Source of the DNA: Castor canadensis
Taxonomy: Eukaryota > Chordata > Mammalia > Rodentia > Castoridae
Reading direction: 5' to 3'
Length of the DNA stretch: 64,000 nt
NCBI RefSeq assembly: GCF_047511655.1
Contig: NC_133399.1
Coordinates: 4,343,333 to 4,407,332, forward strand
The notes beneath the pieces were generated by a model. That model was not told the DNA's origin and made no database searches. It saw only the letters and a program-made list of their open reading frames with translations. Each line of letters starts with the position of its first letter. The stretch's first letter is position 1. The position numbers and the translations under genes are program-made. Positions 1 to 11,410 of the stretch are shown piece by piece.

Positions 1-199
1 TAAATTTGCATGCCATTAAATTTTCCTAACTAAATTTTTTTTCCTCAAAGTATCCATAGAAGAATTTTTCCCAGTTTTGTACAAAGTTTGTGAAACTTGC
101 ATCCTAAGGCATCATTTCTTCATTAAAATCTAACAGGCAAAACAGGGCAAAAAATTCCTACTGGCTTAAATAAACTGCAATATCTCAGAAATAAAGATT

Positions 200-1430
200 A
201 TATAAAGGGAACAAAAGGGAAGCCACTGAAAGAAGCAGCCTGTGGAATCACACCACATGAGGAGAAGGTTGTACACATTTTTAAACTTAGGGACCATTGT
301 CTATGTGAAAATGCGGCCTATGGTGGCTCACTTCTAGGAAGGTAGAGAGAAAACCTAAGACAAACAAACAAACAAACAAAAAACCCAGGAAATTTCACTC
401 TACACACTATTTCCATCCATCCACTATGAAATGGCTGACTGCCACACAGGCTCATTGGGAAAGGTGTCAGTCAAACTCTCATCCACAGCCAGTTCAATAT
501 TCAGAGTTGTGCTGTCTTTTCCTGGCATTGCTAAATTCAGATAAATTTGCCAAAACCAATGGATATCACACATTTTAATTCTGAGGACAGTCTTCAATGC
601 AGAGCTGCAGGCATTCCATAAGTTTAGCACTGAATCCCACCACACTGGCTCCACTGCAGATTCCAGTCCTGCGTGTCCTTGCTCTGTATTGCACCATTCC
701 CCATTTTTTGTGGTACTGTGATTTGAATCCACATCCTCACACATGCTAGGTAGGTAATCTATCACTTGAGCTACCCAACCAGACCTTCTTTCTGTTCAGT
801 ATTTTTGAATAGGTTCTTGCAAACTATTTCCTCAGGGCTGGCTTATTTTCCTAGGGCTGGCCTCAAACTATGATCCTCCTCATCTCTAATTTCAAGAAGA
901 TAGGATTGCAGGTGTGAGTCACGAGTGCAGAGCACCATTTCCTATCTTGAAGTTATCTGCTGATGGAACTGTGCACCATCTTACTAGTCTTTTTCATGTA
1001 AAAAGACCAAGAATAAACAACCAAAGATGCTCCTATTGCTCAGGACACTCTGAGTTTTACTCCTTATCAGAACCTGGGACCAAGAGCCACACAAATAAAC
1101 TCTGAATTTAATAAACCATGTTTTTCCAGCAGGCATACCCTAAAGTTACCTTGTTTTTCCACTGTCTGTGACAGGCATTCTCAATTGTCACAAACTACAT
1201 TGTGTCTATACCAATGATCTGAATGCAAATGCAAGCAACTGAAAACTTACCCAGAACTAACCAAGTAATCCTGGAGAACCCTAGTGATTACATACAACCA
1301 CCCACCATCCTTGCTATTCTCATTACACTTACATGTCCTTCCTTTTTAAATCTACAACAAGGTAAGCACAAACTTTCAATTTCTGCACTTTCTGCTCAAA
1401 ATCAGCAATAGCCCTTAGCAAGCTAGGCCT
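200..1430. repeat. Low-copy repeat unit R, copy 1
   Basis: Related in the same orientation to 41100-42200 and 53230-54000, and in part to 59975-60190. Shared landmarks include 'cccaccacactggctccact' near 634 (53736 and 41576 have close matches) and 'aagtaatcctgg' near 1263 and 41983. A minus-strand SINE (704-936) interrupts this copy. No coding capacity is recognised. Confidence 0.7.
704..936 (-). mobile_element. Dimeric SINE
   Basis: Reverse-complement SINE: T-run, 'gtggtactgtgatttgaatc', 'tatcacttgagctacc', then the head part 'actatgatcctcctcatctc' and 'ggtgtgagtca'. It interrupts low-copy repeat R. Confidence 0.8.
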
Positions 1431-1479
1431 CCTTTCTGGTCCCTACACAGCCAGGCCTGGGGATTCACTGTAGTTGAGC

Positions 1480-2430
1480 AGAACTTGCAATAGTTCTTGG
1501 AATGTGGGAAATACATGGAAATTCAGGGATTTTGTGGCAGCACCAAGAATCCTGGGCCTCAGAGGACAGGTTCTACACTGAAGTCCTCTTTACTCTGAAC
1601 CTGAAAGTCTCACAGGAAATCCAGAAACTCCCCATAGAGAAAGGGGGAGAGAGTGTACACTGCATTCCCACACAAGCTTCATAAACAAGCCTAGAGTGTC
1701 CAATGAATAGTTTGCCATCTCCATACAGAGAGAGCCTCATGTTTGCTGTGGAGGTGTCCAGCAAGAGCTGTGGGCTAGGATGAATCACCTCACAGGGACA
1801 ATACAGGAGAATTCAGGGTCCATGACTCCCTTCCCGGCCCCACCTGCAGGTTTCAGGGGCCCAAAGAGTGACTGACATCAAAAGTGGGATCAAATCATAC
1901 ATTGAGAAGGTGCCTGTGTCCCTCTTTGCCCAACTGCAGAGGTTGGACATGCTGTCACCATTTCTCACAGTTGTTGCAGTCAGGTGCCCTCTAAGGTTCT
2001 GCATTCAGTATAAATCACTCATCTGCCAAACTGATGTGTCTAAGAAGAGTTTCATCAGTGGACACTGGGCAACATGGCACATAGCCTGATGCCCCTTTGG
2101 GCATCATGGATCATTTACACTTGTGCTCAATATTAGTACACACAGGGTAGAAACAGCCTCTCTGATTGGCTAATGATTCAGGACAAGAACCTCAAAGCAC
2201 TAATGACAAGTCAGTTTGGTTCTCCTAGCTGTGGGGATCTCTAGGTCAGTACCCACCAATAGCCAATGCTCACACTTCAAATTTTCTAAGAATTGTCCTG
2301 GCCCTCTAGTATAGGCACCTGCTTTGTATCATACATCTGTGCCCTTCATGCTTATGCCTCCTGAAAATGGGACAAGTGTCCTCAGGGAATTCGTGTATCG
2401 AGTCCCTCAGAGACATATTATGATGGCAGA
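1480..2430. repeat. Low-copy repeat unit P, copy 1
   Basis: Directly homologous to 34780-35610 ('gaaattcagggatttngtgg' at about 1518 and 34809; 'atgctgtcaccattt' at 1949 and 35237) and, more distantly, to 55300-56470. It contains CCAAT and ATTGG motifs (2164, 2258), so a promoter origin is conceivable but unproven. No open frame of note. Confidence 0.75.
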
Positions 2431-3090
2431 GAAGAAGGGGTAAGAAAGTCAGACAAGGATACTGCACGTGGATTGAGGACTAGAGTCCAAAATCAGGAAT
2501 TTGGAATGAGGCAGTGGGTCAATGCTTTCTCTCACTTTTTTTTGTCTATTCTCAGCCATGAAAGTTAAAATGCACCAGCAACAGAGTTATATTTTTAATG
2601 TATAGAGAAGATAGTTACATGGAAACAAATAATACAACGGAATAAAGAACAATGAAAAGGAACCTTTGAACTAGCTCAGAGAAAGAGGCTTCATTGCAAA
2701 AAGCCACAAGGGAAATCTATGTTCCATGTTTCAACACACCTCCAAGGCTGAAGAGCCTAGATAAGGAGCCCTGCAAGGCATAAGTTCCTATAGGTGATCA
2801 AAGAAATGTGAGGATATACCACAGGAGTCCATCTCCTAGTGACAAAACTCCAGGCTTGTACATCTTATACTACCCACAATTCAGTTACTTTAAGGTTCTT
2901 ATCCCCAAAAATGGCCAAATGAAAAATCCTTTCTCTAGGAGACTACCAAAATGTGGCTTTCTGTAAGTTTGACTATAGATTTTCTTCATGTGTTTATAGA
3001 GAAGTGTGAATCTGGAATAAGTGTGCATGTTAAAATCAAAATGCTGTACAGAAAATGCTCCCAGATAGCCACAATTATACCTTTAGAAAG
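2431..3090. other. Unassigned sequence
   Basis: AT-rich DNA with no recognised gene. A weak echo of 'gttatatttttaatgtatag' (2586) occurs near 56666, suggesting that the unit P duplication extends here in diverged form. Confidence 0.3.
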
Positions 3091-4075
3091 GAGAGAACAC
3101 CCTCCAGCATTTACTTGAGGCTCAGCTGATTTCAAATACTATGCAGCCTCACAAGAGCAACTCTCCTGTTCAGGGAATACAAGACTTTGTTGAGTTCCAT
3201 AGATTAACATTATATAAAGTGCATGTTATAGCATAGAATGTTGTGAATCTTAGGCAGTGTCAGGTATTGACTAATGACTTCTGTAAAAGTTTTATCCAGT
3301 TGGCTGACAGGCATGTTGAGTTATCTATCATTATTTTCATTGCTGAGGATCCTATTCTCTTAGTACTTATCAGACAATTTGTCTTGCAATCATGTAGCTT
3401 TAGAAAAATCCAAAAGAGATAATAAGCCCATGTTAACATTTTCAACAAGTGTCCTGCTATTTTATTTATTACTTCACATTATGATTGTCACAATTGAACA
3501 TTTATGCAGAAAAGAAGTCCCTCAATGGCATACCTCTCTACAAAACCAACATGACTAAAATTAGTTACCAAATTCTTAAATACTGTTACAGTCCAATCAT
3601 TTGTTTCAGAAATTGAACTCTGAATGTACCTACCACTAGCTTCACAAACAAGCATTCCTTTTCAGTTTTTTGGACAGAGTCTTCCTATGTATCCTAGGCT
3701 TTCTTGAAATTCACTCAATTGCCTGTGTCAACTTCAAACCCATGAGTCTTCTATCTCAACCACCCTTGTCCTGAAGTAGGAGGCAAGGGACACCAGGTCC
3801 AGATATTTTCTATCTCCTGGATTCATTTTAATGTTTTCCTGATCAACTGTCTTAATAATGCATGCTTCTTTCATTCTCACTTTTATGTACTCTTGTAAGA
3901 AAATTTATCCTTTTCATAGCTTTGTGATTGTGATAATACAGAATATTTTATCCAATAGCAGAGTATACATCCTTCCAGCTGACGTGCCATATTCCCCAAC
4001 TCCGAAGCAAGATCATGTTCCTACCTAAAACAACTGAAGCTGTATCATATCAATAATATATAAAACACAGATCAT
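3091..4075. repeat. Low-copy repeat, direct copy of 35.7-38.4 kb
   Basis: Paired with 35690-35960 and 37640-38440, for example 'aaaatccaaaagagataat' at 3405 and 37838. The second copy has been enlarged by about 1.7 kb of inserted and unassigned DNA. A B1-like fragment (about 3665-3800) is shared by both copies, so it predates the duplication. Confidence 0.7.
3665..3800 (-). mobile_element. B1-like (7SL-derived) SINE fragment
   Basis: 'ggacagagtcttcctatgta' with 'cctaggctttcttgaaattc' resembles the reverse of rodent B1. A paralogous copy sits at 38090-38250. Confidence 0.6.
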
Positions 4076-4079
4076 GTCA

Positions 4080-5060
4080 GTGAGATTGAAGGAAGGGATC
4101 AGTATGTACACAAGTCATTAATAAATGTGAAGATGGTGGACTAGACTAGTGTCACCAGTGAGTTGCTAGTACCTCTGAGGCATAGAGCCAGAAATGTGTT
4201 GAGCTGTTTACTTTCAAAGTGGGCAATGATGAGAAGGTCCTGAAGGTTCAGTAGTGGACAGCACTCAATACAAAATAGAAAATTGCAGGTCAGGAGAGAG
4301 GGAGATAAAAATAAAATAAAAACAGTCCTTCTGGGAGTTTCTGCCTGCAAATCCCTAACTAGCTGACTGAGGTGACTGGGGATACCACTGGGTACTTCTG
4401 GAGTTTTTGCAGGGCAAGAACCCTCCTGTGCAGTGTGCCCCTAACTCCTTACTCGGACCTGGCTTCCCTTTGAGTCCTTCAGGTTCAAGAGAAGCATGGG
4501 CTAAACTCTATGTTCTGTCTCCTAAATCCAGTGCTTCCTAGTGCTGCCAATAAGTCACTGAATTTCCACAAATCTCACACATTTTCAGATTCTTTGGAAA
4601 TGCTGATCCCACATGTGCCTGTGGTTGGCTTCTGAGTGGCAGGGACATTTTTGGCCATTCCTTACTTAATTGCTTATTGTCCATAAGTTGTTTCTAGAAT
4701 ATTGTTTCATAATGATATGCTGATTAACTTAGACTGTGACTTTAAGAGTATCACTCCAGATGGAAAGTCACAAAAGTAAGATATGCAGATAGCTCAAGGA
4801 AGTAAGGTGGTTTGCTCTCAAATATAGAAAAGAACAGTAGAAGAAAGAATTTGGGTGTAGACAGATACGGAGATTTGTAAAATTAGTTTTCTCCCGTGAC
4901 CATCTTGTTTCTTTGTTTGCTTGTTTTATTTTTGGGGACTGAAGTTTGAACTCATAGCTTTGCATTTACAGAGCAGGTGCTCAATGGCTTGAATCATATC
5001 TGCAGTCTATTTTATCTGGCTCTTTTGGAGGTGGGGTCCATACATGAAATAAGTATATCA
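4080..5060 (-). repeat. Low-copy repeat unit P, inverted copy
   Basis: Related to 17830-18620 in the same orientation ('aaagtaagatatgcag' at 4773 and 18369) and to 54650-55800 in the opposite orientation (reverse complement of 'catgcttcccttgaacctga' at 55659). The 5' edge 4090-4200 matches the reverse complement of 9420-9490. A minus-strand SINE lies at 4924-5010. Confidence 0.65.
4924..5010 (-). mobile_element. SINE monomer, reverse orientation
   Basis: 'tttggggactgaagtttgaa' to 'caatggcttgaatcatatct' fits the reverse SINE tail monomer, heavily diverged. Its counterpart is in the repeat copy at 18.52 kb. Confidence 0.6.
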
Positions 5061-6480
5061 ATTTTTGACAATGTGTTTATATTTTCTTGGGTGCAAATGC
5101 TAGATTCCAACATGAGGAATGAGAAATCCCTGGCCATCTACTTCATTCCAGTTTCCAGAGTTTGAGCATCAGCCCTGCATTGACTTCGTGTGTCCTAGCC
5201 TACCTGGGTCTCCCCTTCTTAACAGACATGATGAATTTCCTCCATGGAAAATTGAGTCTAGAATTCTCGAGTATACCTGCTGTCCCATTTTCAGGAGCAG
5301 TATGCAAGAAAGTCACAGTGAGTATAAGAGGCAGGTGCTAGGTTCAGAGGGCCAGGACAAGTTCTGTTGAATGTAGTTAACCCAGAAACTAAAACATATC
5401 TCCAACAAAAGAAGCCTGATGGGCAAGCACTACTGGAGTCTGCCATTTTCAATGCAGCAGAAGCAGTGTTTCTTCTCCTTTTAGTTAATTCGTAGGCTGA
5501 GTATGGAATCCGTGCCTTTCAGCAAAAGCAGTTGGAGGAACTCTTACAATACTTTTTGGCTGATGATCCACATTTCTCTTTCTCTTCGTATATGTTATTA
5601 TTTGTTCCTTGTGTGTGTGTGTGGGGGGGTTATGCATAACATTGTCTTCATGCACAGTTTTTCCATTTTCCTGTTTCTTCACCATGTTTCCTTTTTTTCT
5701 CATGCAGAAAATTTGCACTATCATATGCAACAGGTATTTCATCATGATGATATCTGGTTTATTATTTTTGGTGGTACTGGGGATTGAACACAGGGCCCTG
5801 TGCTTGACAGGCAAGCACTTTTTCCCTTGAGCCACTTCCCCTGCCCTGTGATTCTAAAATATTCTAGTTTTATCTTTCTCAGTTCAATGCATATATAGGC
5901 CTTTGGTATCCATGGCTATATACTTTATGTGGCTCCCATAAGACTTCATTCAGGAAAAACCATGAATGCTCAGGAACCATAGTGTTCTGTATTCTAAAAT
6001 TACTCCAGTCTACTTCTTCCATATGTACATTAGGTCCCAGCATCCAGAACATGAAATCACATGTAGTAGGTACATTACTGTCTCCAAAATAATGTTCTTG
6101 TAAACATTAGCAGTAATAAAAACTAGATCTTAATATTTCATGCTCTGTATCTTGAATTGGAGTTTACTTGTCTCATTTTCCCCATGACTGCCCAACTTAT
6201 GTTAAGGAAATGCACACTCTCCAGGAATTGTATATTTTTACTTTATCACAAATATTCTGCAAACTGTGTGCTGTTTTTACCATGTGAGCATCGCCATGCA
6301 TTTTGGGCTCTCATGCTATAGGATCCCTCTGAAGAACATAGCAGAAACATGCAAATAATCGTAGTTATCACAGGGAGTGTATTTTAGTTTACCATCCCAT
6401 AGGCTACCTATAGGTAAATATAGGTCATGGGGATGGTAGAAATAAGCAAATAATTATTTTTATATTTGAAGCAAATTCAT
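5061..6480. other. Unassigned sequence with a GT microsatellite
   Basis: No gene is recognised. It contains a short (GT)n/G-run tract near 5611-5629 and one minus-strand SINE monomer (5765-5846). The open frames here are short and cross the SINE. Confidence 0.35.
5765..5846 (-). mobile_element. tRNA/ID-type SINE monomer
   Basis: Reads 'ggtggtactggggattgaac' and ends with 'gagccacttcccctgcc', the reverse complement of the 'gtggctcaag...accacc' SINE monomer. Confidence 0.8.
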
Positions 6481-7139
6481 TACCTATACTAGGATATTGT
6501 AAGTTGATTCAGAGAATTCTCTCCTTTTTAGTTAAAGTTTTGAAGTTCATCCCAATAGCAGTTCCCAGATACCAGTAAACATGGAACTTTGCTCATGCAT
6601 TTATGACATTACTCGGTTTTAGAGCACATGGTGTTACTTTTATGGGAACAAGTAGTAGGAATTTGTAATGAGAAGTGCTAGAATCCCAGTGTACAACATG
6701 CAATTGATGGGACCAGCTACCAACTAGGTGTTTATGTTCTACTCTCAATTTAAAAAATAGTTCCAATGAGGTGTCAGAAGTACTGTGTGATTTGTGAATG
6801 TAAATGGTGAACAAGAGTGTGATGACCCTGAACTGAACAATTTGGTTGACCCATCATCATGTGACCTTCTTGCAAGATAGTCTCTATCTCAACTACTATG
6901 ACTCAAAATTCTTCTTATAGATGCTGTGGGATGTGGAAGGAGCAACTGACCTTTAAGTATGTGGTGCCACTTGTACCACATCTACCAGATATGATAGATG
7001 ATGTTGTGAAGAGACAATTTAAAAGAGATGTGCAAAAAGGTTCATCTTTCCTGCAAATGGAAATGCACAATGGATTGAAACCTGTCATTATACTTGGTGT
7101 GATTTTGCAAACATCTTCAGTAAAGGCAGATAGATGACA

Positions 7140-7222
7140 GGTTTGAGGTCTATCAAGCAATACAGCAAGTTCAGGGCAGCCTGAACTAAATATGGAGACC
7201 CTGTTTCAATAAATAACACAGA
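7140..7222 (+). mobile_element. B1-like SINE fragment
   Basis: 'cagggcagcctgaactaaat' with 'ggagaccctgtttcaat' is the 3' half of a B1-type SINE. The inverted partner copy is at 31640-31735. Confidence 0.65.
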
Positions 7223-7476
7223 AAATCTTTTTAAAACCAAGTTAAGGTCCAGTAAAAATTCTTCATGTATTTGAATGCTGTATATGTAATATGAGTACAT
7301 TTTAAATTTTTGCATAGTGTTCCAGACACATGACAGAAGTATAGATGTGTTGTTTGAACATTAGCTTTATGTTTATCACTCTGGTTCCTACTTGTGAACC
7401 TGACTACAATGGAACCTGAGGCAGGAGGACTGCTAAAGCACAGAGTTGGATATTGGCAGCAACCTACTTCAAATAT

Positions 7477-7491
7477 TAACAGCTCCATAAA
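7477..7491. repeat. Left target-site duplication of the 7.5-kb L1
   Basis: Exact 15-bp match to 8417-8431. The paralogous empty site at 31333-31347 carries one reverse-complement copy with one mismatch. Confidence 0.88.
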
Positions 7492-8416
7492 GAAGGAACC
7501 CTCTTACACTGCTGGTGGGAATGTAAACCAGTACAACCACTCTGGAAAAAAATTTAGAGGCTACCTAAAAAGCTAAACATTGATCTACCATTTGGTTCAG
7601 CAATACCACTCTTGGGGATATACCCAAAGGACTGTAACACATGTTAGTCCAGAGGCACCTGCACACCCATGTTTATTGCAGCACTATTCACAATAGCCAA
7701 GTTATGGAAACAGCCAAGATGCCCCACTACTGATGATTGGATCAAGAAAATGTGGTATCTATACACAATGGAATTTTATACAGCCATGAAGAAGAACAAA
7801 ATGTTATCATTTGCTGTCAAATGGATGGAATTGGAGAACATCATTCTGAGTGAGGTTAGCCTGGCCCGAAAGACCAAAAATCATATGTTCTCCCTCATAT
7901 GTGGACATTAGATCAAGGGCAAACACAACAAGGGCAAACATTGAACTTTGATCACAAAATAAAAGTGAGTGCACACAAGGGAGATATGAGGATAGGTAAG
8001 ACACCTAAAAAGTTAGCTAGCATTTGTTGCCCTCAATGCAGAAAAACTAAAGCAGATACCTTAAAAGCAACTGAGGCCAATAGAAGAAGGGGACCAGGAA
8101 CTAGAGAAAAGATTAGATCAAAAAGAATTAATTTAGAAGGTAACACACATGCACAGGAAATTGATGTGAGTCAACTCCCTGTATAGCTATCCTTATCTCA
8201 ACTAGAAAAACCCATTGTTCCTTCCTATTATTGCTTATACTCTTTCTTCAACAAAATTAGAGATAAGGGCAAAATAGTTTCTGCTGGGTATCAAGGAATT
8301 GGGTGGGAGAGGGAGGGGGCAGAGTGGGTGATAAGGGAGGGGGTGGGGCAGGGGGGAGAAATGACCCAAGCATTGTATGCACATGTGAATAATAAAAAAA
8401 TTAAAATTAAAAAGAA
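7492..8416 (+). mobile_element. 5'-truncated LINE-1 with target-site duplication
   Basis: The element holds the ORF2 C-terminus, still open in pieces (LFTIAKLWKQPRCPTTDDWIKKMWYLYTMEF at 7685-7780, in two overlapping runs, ending SLICGH near 7911). It is followed by the 3' UTR with a G-rich polypurine tract (8299-8361) and a degenerate A-rich tail. The 15-bp 'taacagctccataaa' flanks it at 7477-7491 and 8417-8431. It lies inside a low-copy repeat whose inverted paralogue at 31.3 kb lacks it. Confidence 0.93.
8299..8361 (+). other. G-rich polypurine tract in L1 3' UTR
   Basis: Runs of three to six G separated by A, T or C occur throughout ('ggagggggtggggcaggggg' at about 8335). This is a known feature of mammalian L1 3' UTRs with four-strand (G-quadruplex) folding potential. 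Equivalent tracts lie at 51008-51069 and 51706-51770. Confidence 0.8.
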
Positions 8417-8431
8417 TAACAGCTCCATAAA
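8417..8431. repeat. Right target-site duplication of the 7.5-kb L1
   Basis: Exact 15-bp match to 7477-7491, following the A-rich L1 tail. Confidence 0.88.
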
Positions 8432-8518
8432 AGAAAGTGCAGGGATTAATGTGATGTAACTTTGTTAGTTATGTTTGAGTTTCATCAATACTGTCATTTA
8501 AACAAAATATGTAACACA

Positions 8519-8595
8519 CCAGGAATTTGCATCTCGTTCTTGTGCATGGCCATGTTAATCTCTGTACCATTCCAGTTTCAGTGTATGTGTGCTTA
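8519..8595 (-). pseudogene. U6 snRNA pseudogene
   Basis: The reverse complement shows U6 landmarks: a GCACATATACT-like start, 'ggaatggtacagaga', 'ttaacatggcc' and 'gatgcaaattcctg'. Bases are missing around the AGAGAAGATTAG region and the Pol III T-run is lost. It lies in the low-copy repeat that also holds the U6 copy at 31.17 kb. Confidence 0.85.
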
Positions 8596-8699
8596 AGTGA
8601 ACATGATACTGTTTTAATCAGATTAGATCATTTGATAAGGTGTTTCTTCTTTGATTTATATCTCTGGTGAATTTACAAGTGAATTCAAATACAGTTTTC

Positions 8700-9510
8700 A
8701 AATTTTTCCACTAGGCTTCAATTTTATGCAACATTTCAGTGTGTTTCCATATCAGTGACCCAAAGGGAAAGAGATTTCCACTGTGACCTCCATATCTGAC
8801 CAGTTTCCACCACACTGAGCTCTGCCCTGATCTCACTTGAGGCCTTTCCCTATAGCTAGACCAGCACTCCAGGCCAGCACTCAGTGGATCAGCAACTGAT
8901 CCTTGCTTGGAGTTTCCAGAGATAGGACTGTGCAGGAACCTTTCAGTGCTCAAGTTCCAGACTCAGGAGCTTGTCAATATAGTCTGCCACCACTGCACCT
9001 TGACTGAATGCCTAGAAGACACAACTTTCCTACTGCCAGCATGTGATGAAGAGTCCATGTGACTTTAGACTCTGTACTGACAGTAGTGTTTGTTGTGCTT
9101 TCTCAGTCTTTTTTTTCTTTCATTTCAGCCCCTGCTCTTTGCTACACATTGAGGCGCTCTTTATTTCCCAGTGTGCACTATGTACATATTGTGAGATTCA
9201 TATATTTCTATTTTCCATGAAACTGCACTGCATGTTTTATGAGGCTCTTGATTTCTATTACTTGTCTTCTCCACGATCCTGTGGATGACACAGGCTTTTG
9301 CTTTTTTTCTCTCATTTTCTTCTGATCCTCAACTGTCTAGTTTGTACAGGGTGTTATCTACTACTGAACCTTCAGTGCCTTCCCATCATTGCCCAATTTG
9401 AAAGATCATGCTTCACCATCTTTCTGGCTCTATGCCTCCAAGGTATTAATAATTCACTGATGCACTAGTCCAGTCCACCATCCTCACATTTATTTATGAC
9501 TTGTGCATAT
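8700..9510. repeat. Low-copy repeat, related to 20.4-21.1 kb
   Basis: Direct similarity to 20400-21140 ('cagctagaccag' at 8856 as 'tagctagaccagcactccag', and 20562; 'cagtgtgcactatgt' at 9169, 'cagtgtgcattatgt' at 20837). The first part is also the inverted partner of 30790-31000. No gene seen. Confidence 0.7.
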
Positions 9511-9623
9511 ACTGAGCTGTCTCTTCAAATCAAATGTACATGATCTCTGGTTTATGCATTATTGGTATGATATGGTTTTATTTGTTTTTCTTTGTTCTTA
9601 TGTCTCTAGTAGAAATCATTTCT

Positions 9624-9709
9624 TCACTGGTGGAATTACTGAAGTGGTAGAACACCTGCCTAGCAAGCATGCTGCCCAGAGTTCAAACCCCAATACTGCC
9701 AAAAAAAAT
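9624..9709 (+). mobile_element. SINE monomer
   Basis: 'gtggtagaacacctgcctag', 'agttcaaaccccaatactgc' and an A8 tail. Confidence 0.85.
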
Positions 9710-9937
9710 GTTCATACTTACCACAAGGGTTACATAAAAAATATTATGGTTATTCAAAATTTACCAAACAAGACTTAGCTTTAGTTGAATATAAAGATAA
9801 TTTACTTTTATTTCCTTCCCACCTCACATTCAGCATCATTCATATCATAACTTACATCTCTCTATACTTCATATTCATTAACTAATAGTATATGTTTACT
9901 TGTTTTTAATGTTTCCTTTTCACTGAAATTAAAAAAC

Positions 9938-10018
9938 ATTTTGGTAGTACTGAGGTTTGAACACAGGGCCTCACATTGGCTTGGCAGGCACCCTACCATT
10001 TGAGCCACTCTGCTAGGT
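9938..10018 (-). mobile_element. SINE monomer
   Basis: 'tggtagtactgaggtttgaa', 'ttggcaggcaccctaccatt' and 'gagccactctgctagg': reverse SINE tail. Confidence 0.85.
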
Positions 10019-10499
10019 CTCAAGTTAAAAAAATTTTACACTCTGCATTACAGCATTAGAGTTTTCTAAATATGCATAAAATACTTTTATCTGGTGGGAT
10101 TAATGCCATTTTCCTGCCATTTTAAGGTAACTTTGTTTAATTTTTGCTTTTAGCATATGTAAGCTGTCTCAACACACATAGGAGGACACACACAGCATAT
10201 TCTAAGCAGATCATCAACTTTTATAAATGCAGGGATTACAGCATAAGCCTGAGGAATCTATACTTCAGTACGGACAAGTGGGTTTTAGTGTTGTCCTCAC
10301 TTAAGGTCAGAGTTTCATGGTCTTTCTGTTTGTGCATACTTGCTCAAAGCACAGTTCTGTTTGATTATATTACCTAACAATACCACCTCATAGAAGTGCT
10401 TACTTGTTAGATTTATTTTCTTATTCAGTGAATGAACTCTTCATATACTGTTTAAAAATGAATAAAAATCTGTGAAATTTTATTAGCATATATTAATTA

Positions 10500-10720
10500 T
10501 GCAAATTCATGGATCTCAGGGCTTTGCACTTGCTTCGCAGGTGCTACACTACCTGAGTCACACCTCTAGCCCTTCTTTCTTTGGCTATTTTTTGAGGTCA
10601 GTTTTTCCCATTTTTTATTTTTGTTTTTATTTTGACCTGGACTGGCCTGGACCCAATCCTCCTAATCTCAGCTTCCCAAGTACCTCAGATGACAGGAAAT
10701 GGTCATTGGTTCCTGGCTCA
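10500..10720 (-). mobile_element. Dimeric SINE, diverged
   Basis: The tail part is 'cttcgcaggtgctacactac' with 'gagtcacacctctagccc', and the head is 'aatcctcctaatctcagctt'. Confidence 0.7.
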
Positions 10721-11200
10721 GTGTGACATTTTCATACATCTATGTCGTGTACTTTGATCACAAACACTTTTCTACACACTCCTCTCACCCTCCTGCTTGT
10801 CCTCTTCCTGTCCTCAAATTGTCCCTATACTTTTATGTCTTTTAAAATAGTTGTCACATGTCACATAAAAACTATGTAGAATTATTTACACATATCTTTA
10901 TATATAGAAACTTGAAATTTAAACTATGCTGATAATAGTTACATTGAAAGATACTAATGTAAACTTTATATTATAGATACATGTAAAAAAACTTTTGAAA
11001 GATACATAAAAATATAGAAATTTTTTGTATAAACACAATTTCTCCATATAAATATAAAAGATAAATAAATGTTCTTATTTGAAAAATCACAAAATAAATA
11101 CCTTGTACCATACTACCTAAGAACAATGGTGAGTAAAAAGCCCTTCACCTGGTGCATCTCATTTGGCCTTCAAACTTGAAACACAGGAAAATATTAATTT

Positions 11201-11410
11201 TGCTTGGCACCTGTGGACCATGCTTATAATCCTATTTACTTCAAAAGCTGACATTGAGAAGATTGTGTTGAAGGGGACCCTGGAAAAGAAATGTCCCCCA
11301 TCTTTGAAATAATCCGACTGAAATAACTGCAATAAGGCACTTGGTTAGAAGCACAAAGTTGTGAGTTTAAATGTAAATCCTGCAACCTAAAACAAGCCAA
11401 AAACTAAAAT
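11201..11410 (+). mobile_element. Dimeric SINE, diverged
   Basis: 'cttataatcctatttacttc', a 'gagaagattgtgttgaa' head and a tail 'aaggcacttggttagaagca' ending 'gagtttaaatgtaaatcctg'. Confidence 0.6.

Larger units (their letters stand above)
6490..8990. repeat. Inverted low-copy repeat, arm 1 (with L1 insertion)
   Basis: The reverse complement matches 30750-32370. Shared features in order are a stretch open in both copies (PQTCHLS.FTEDVC at 7130 and 31715), a B1-like fragment (7140-7222; 31640-31735), the 'ggaacctgaggcagga' segment, the U6 pseudogene and the 8711-8953 segment. This arm alone carries the L1 at 7492-8416. The short open frames match between copies because the DNA does; no product is recognised. 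Confidence 0.85.

Noticed and set aside
5485-5835. 116-codon minus-strand frame and overlapping plus-strand frames
   Set aside because: They include the SINE monomer at 5765-5846 and the GT microsatellite. No coding signature.
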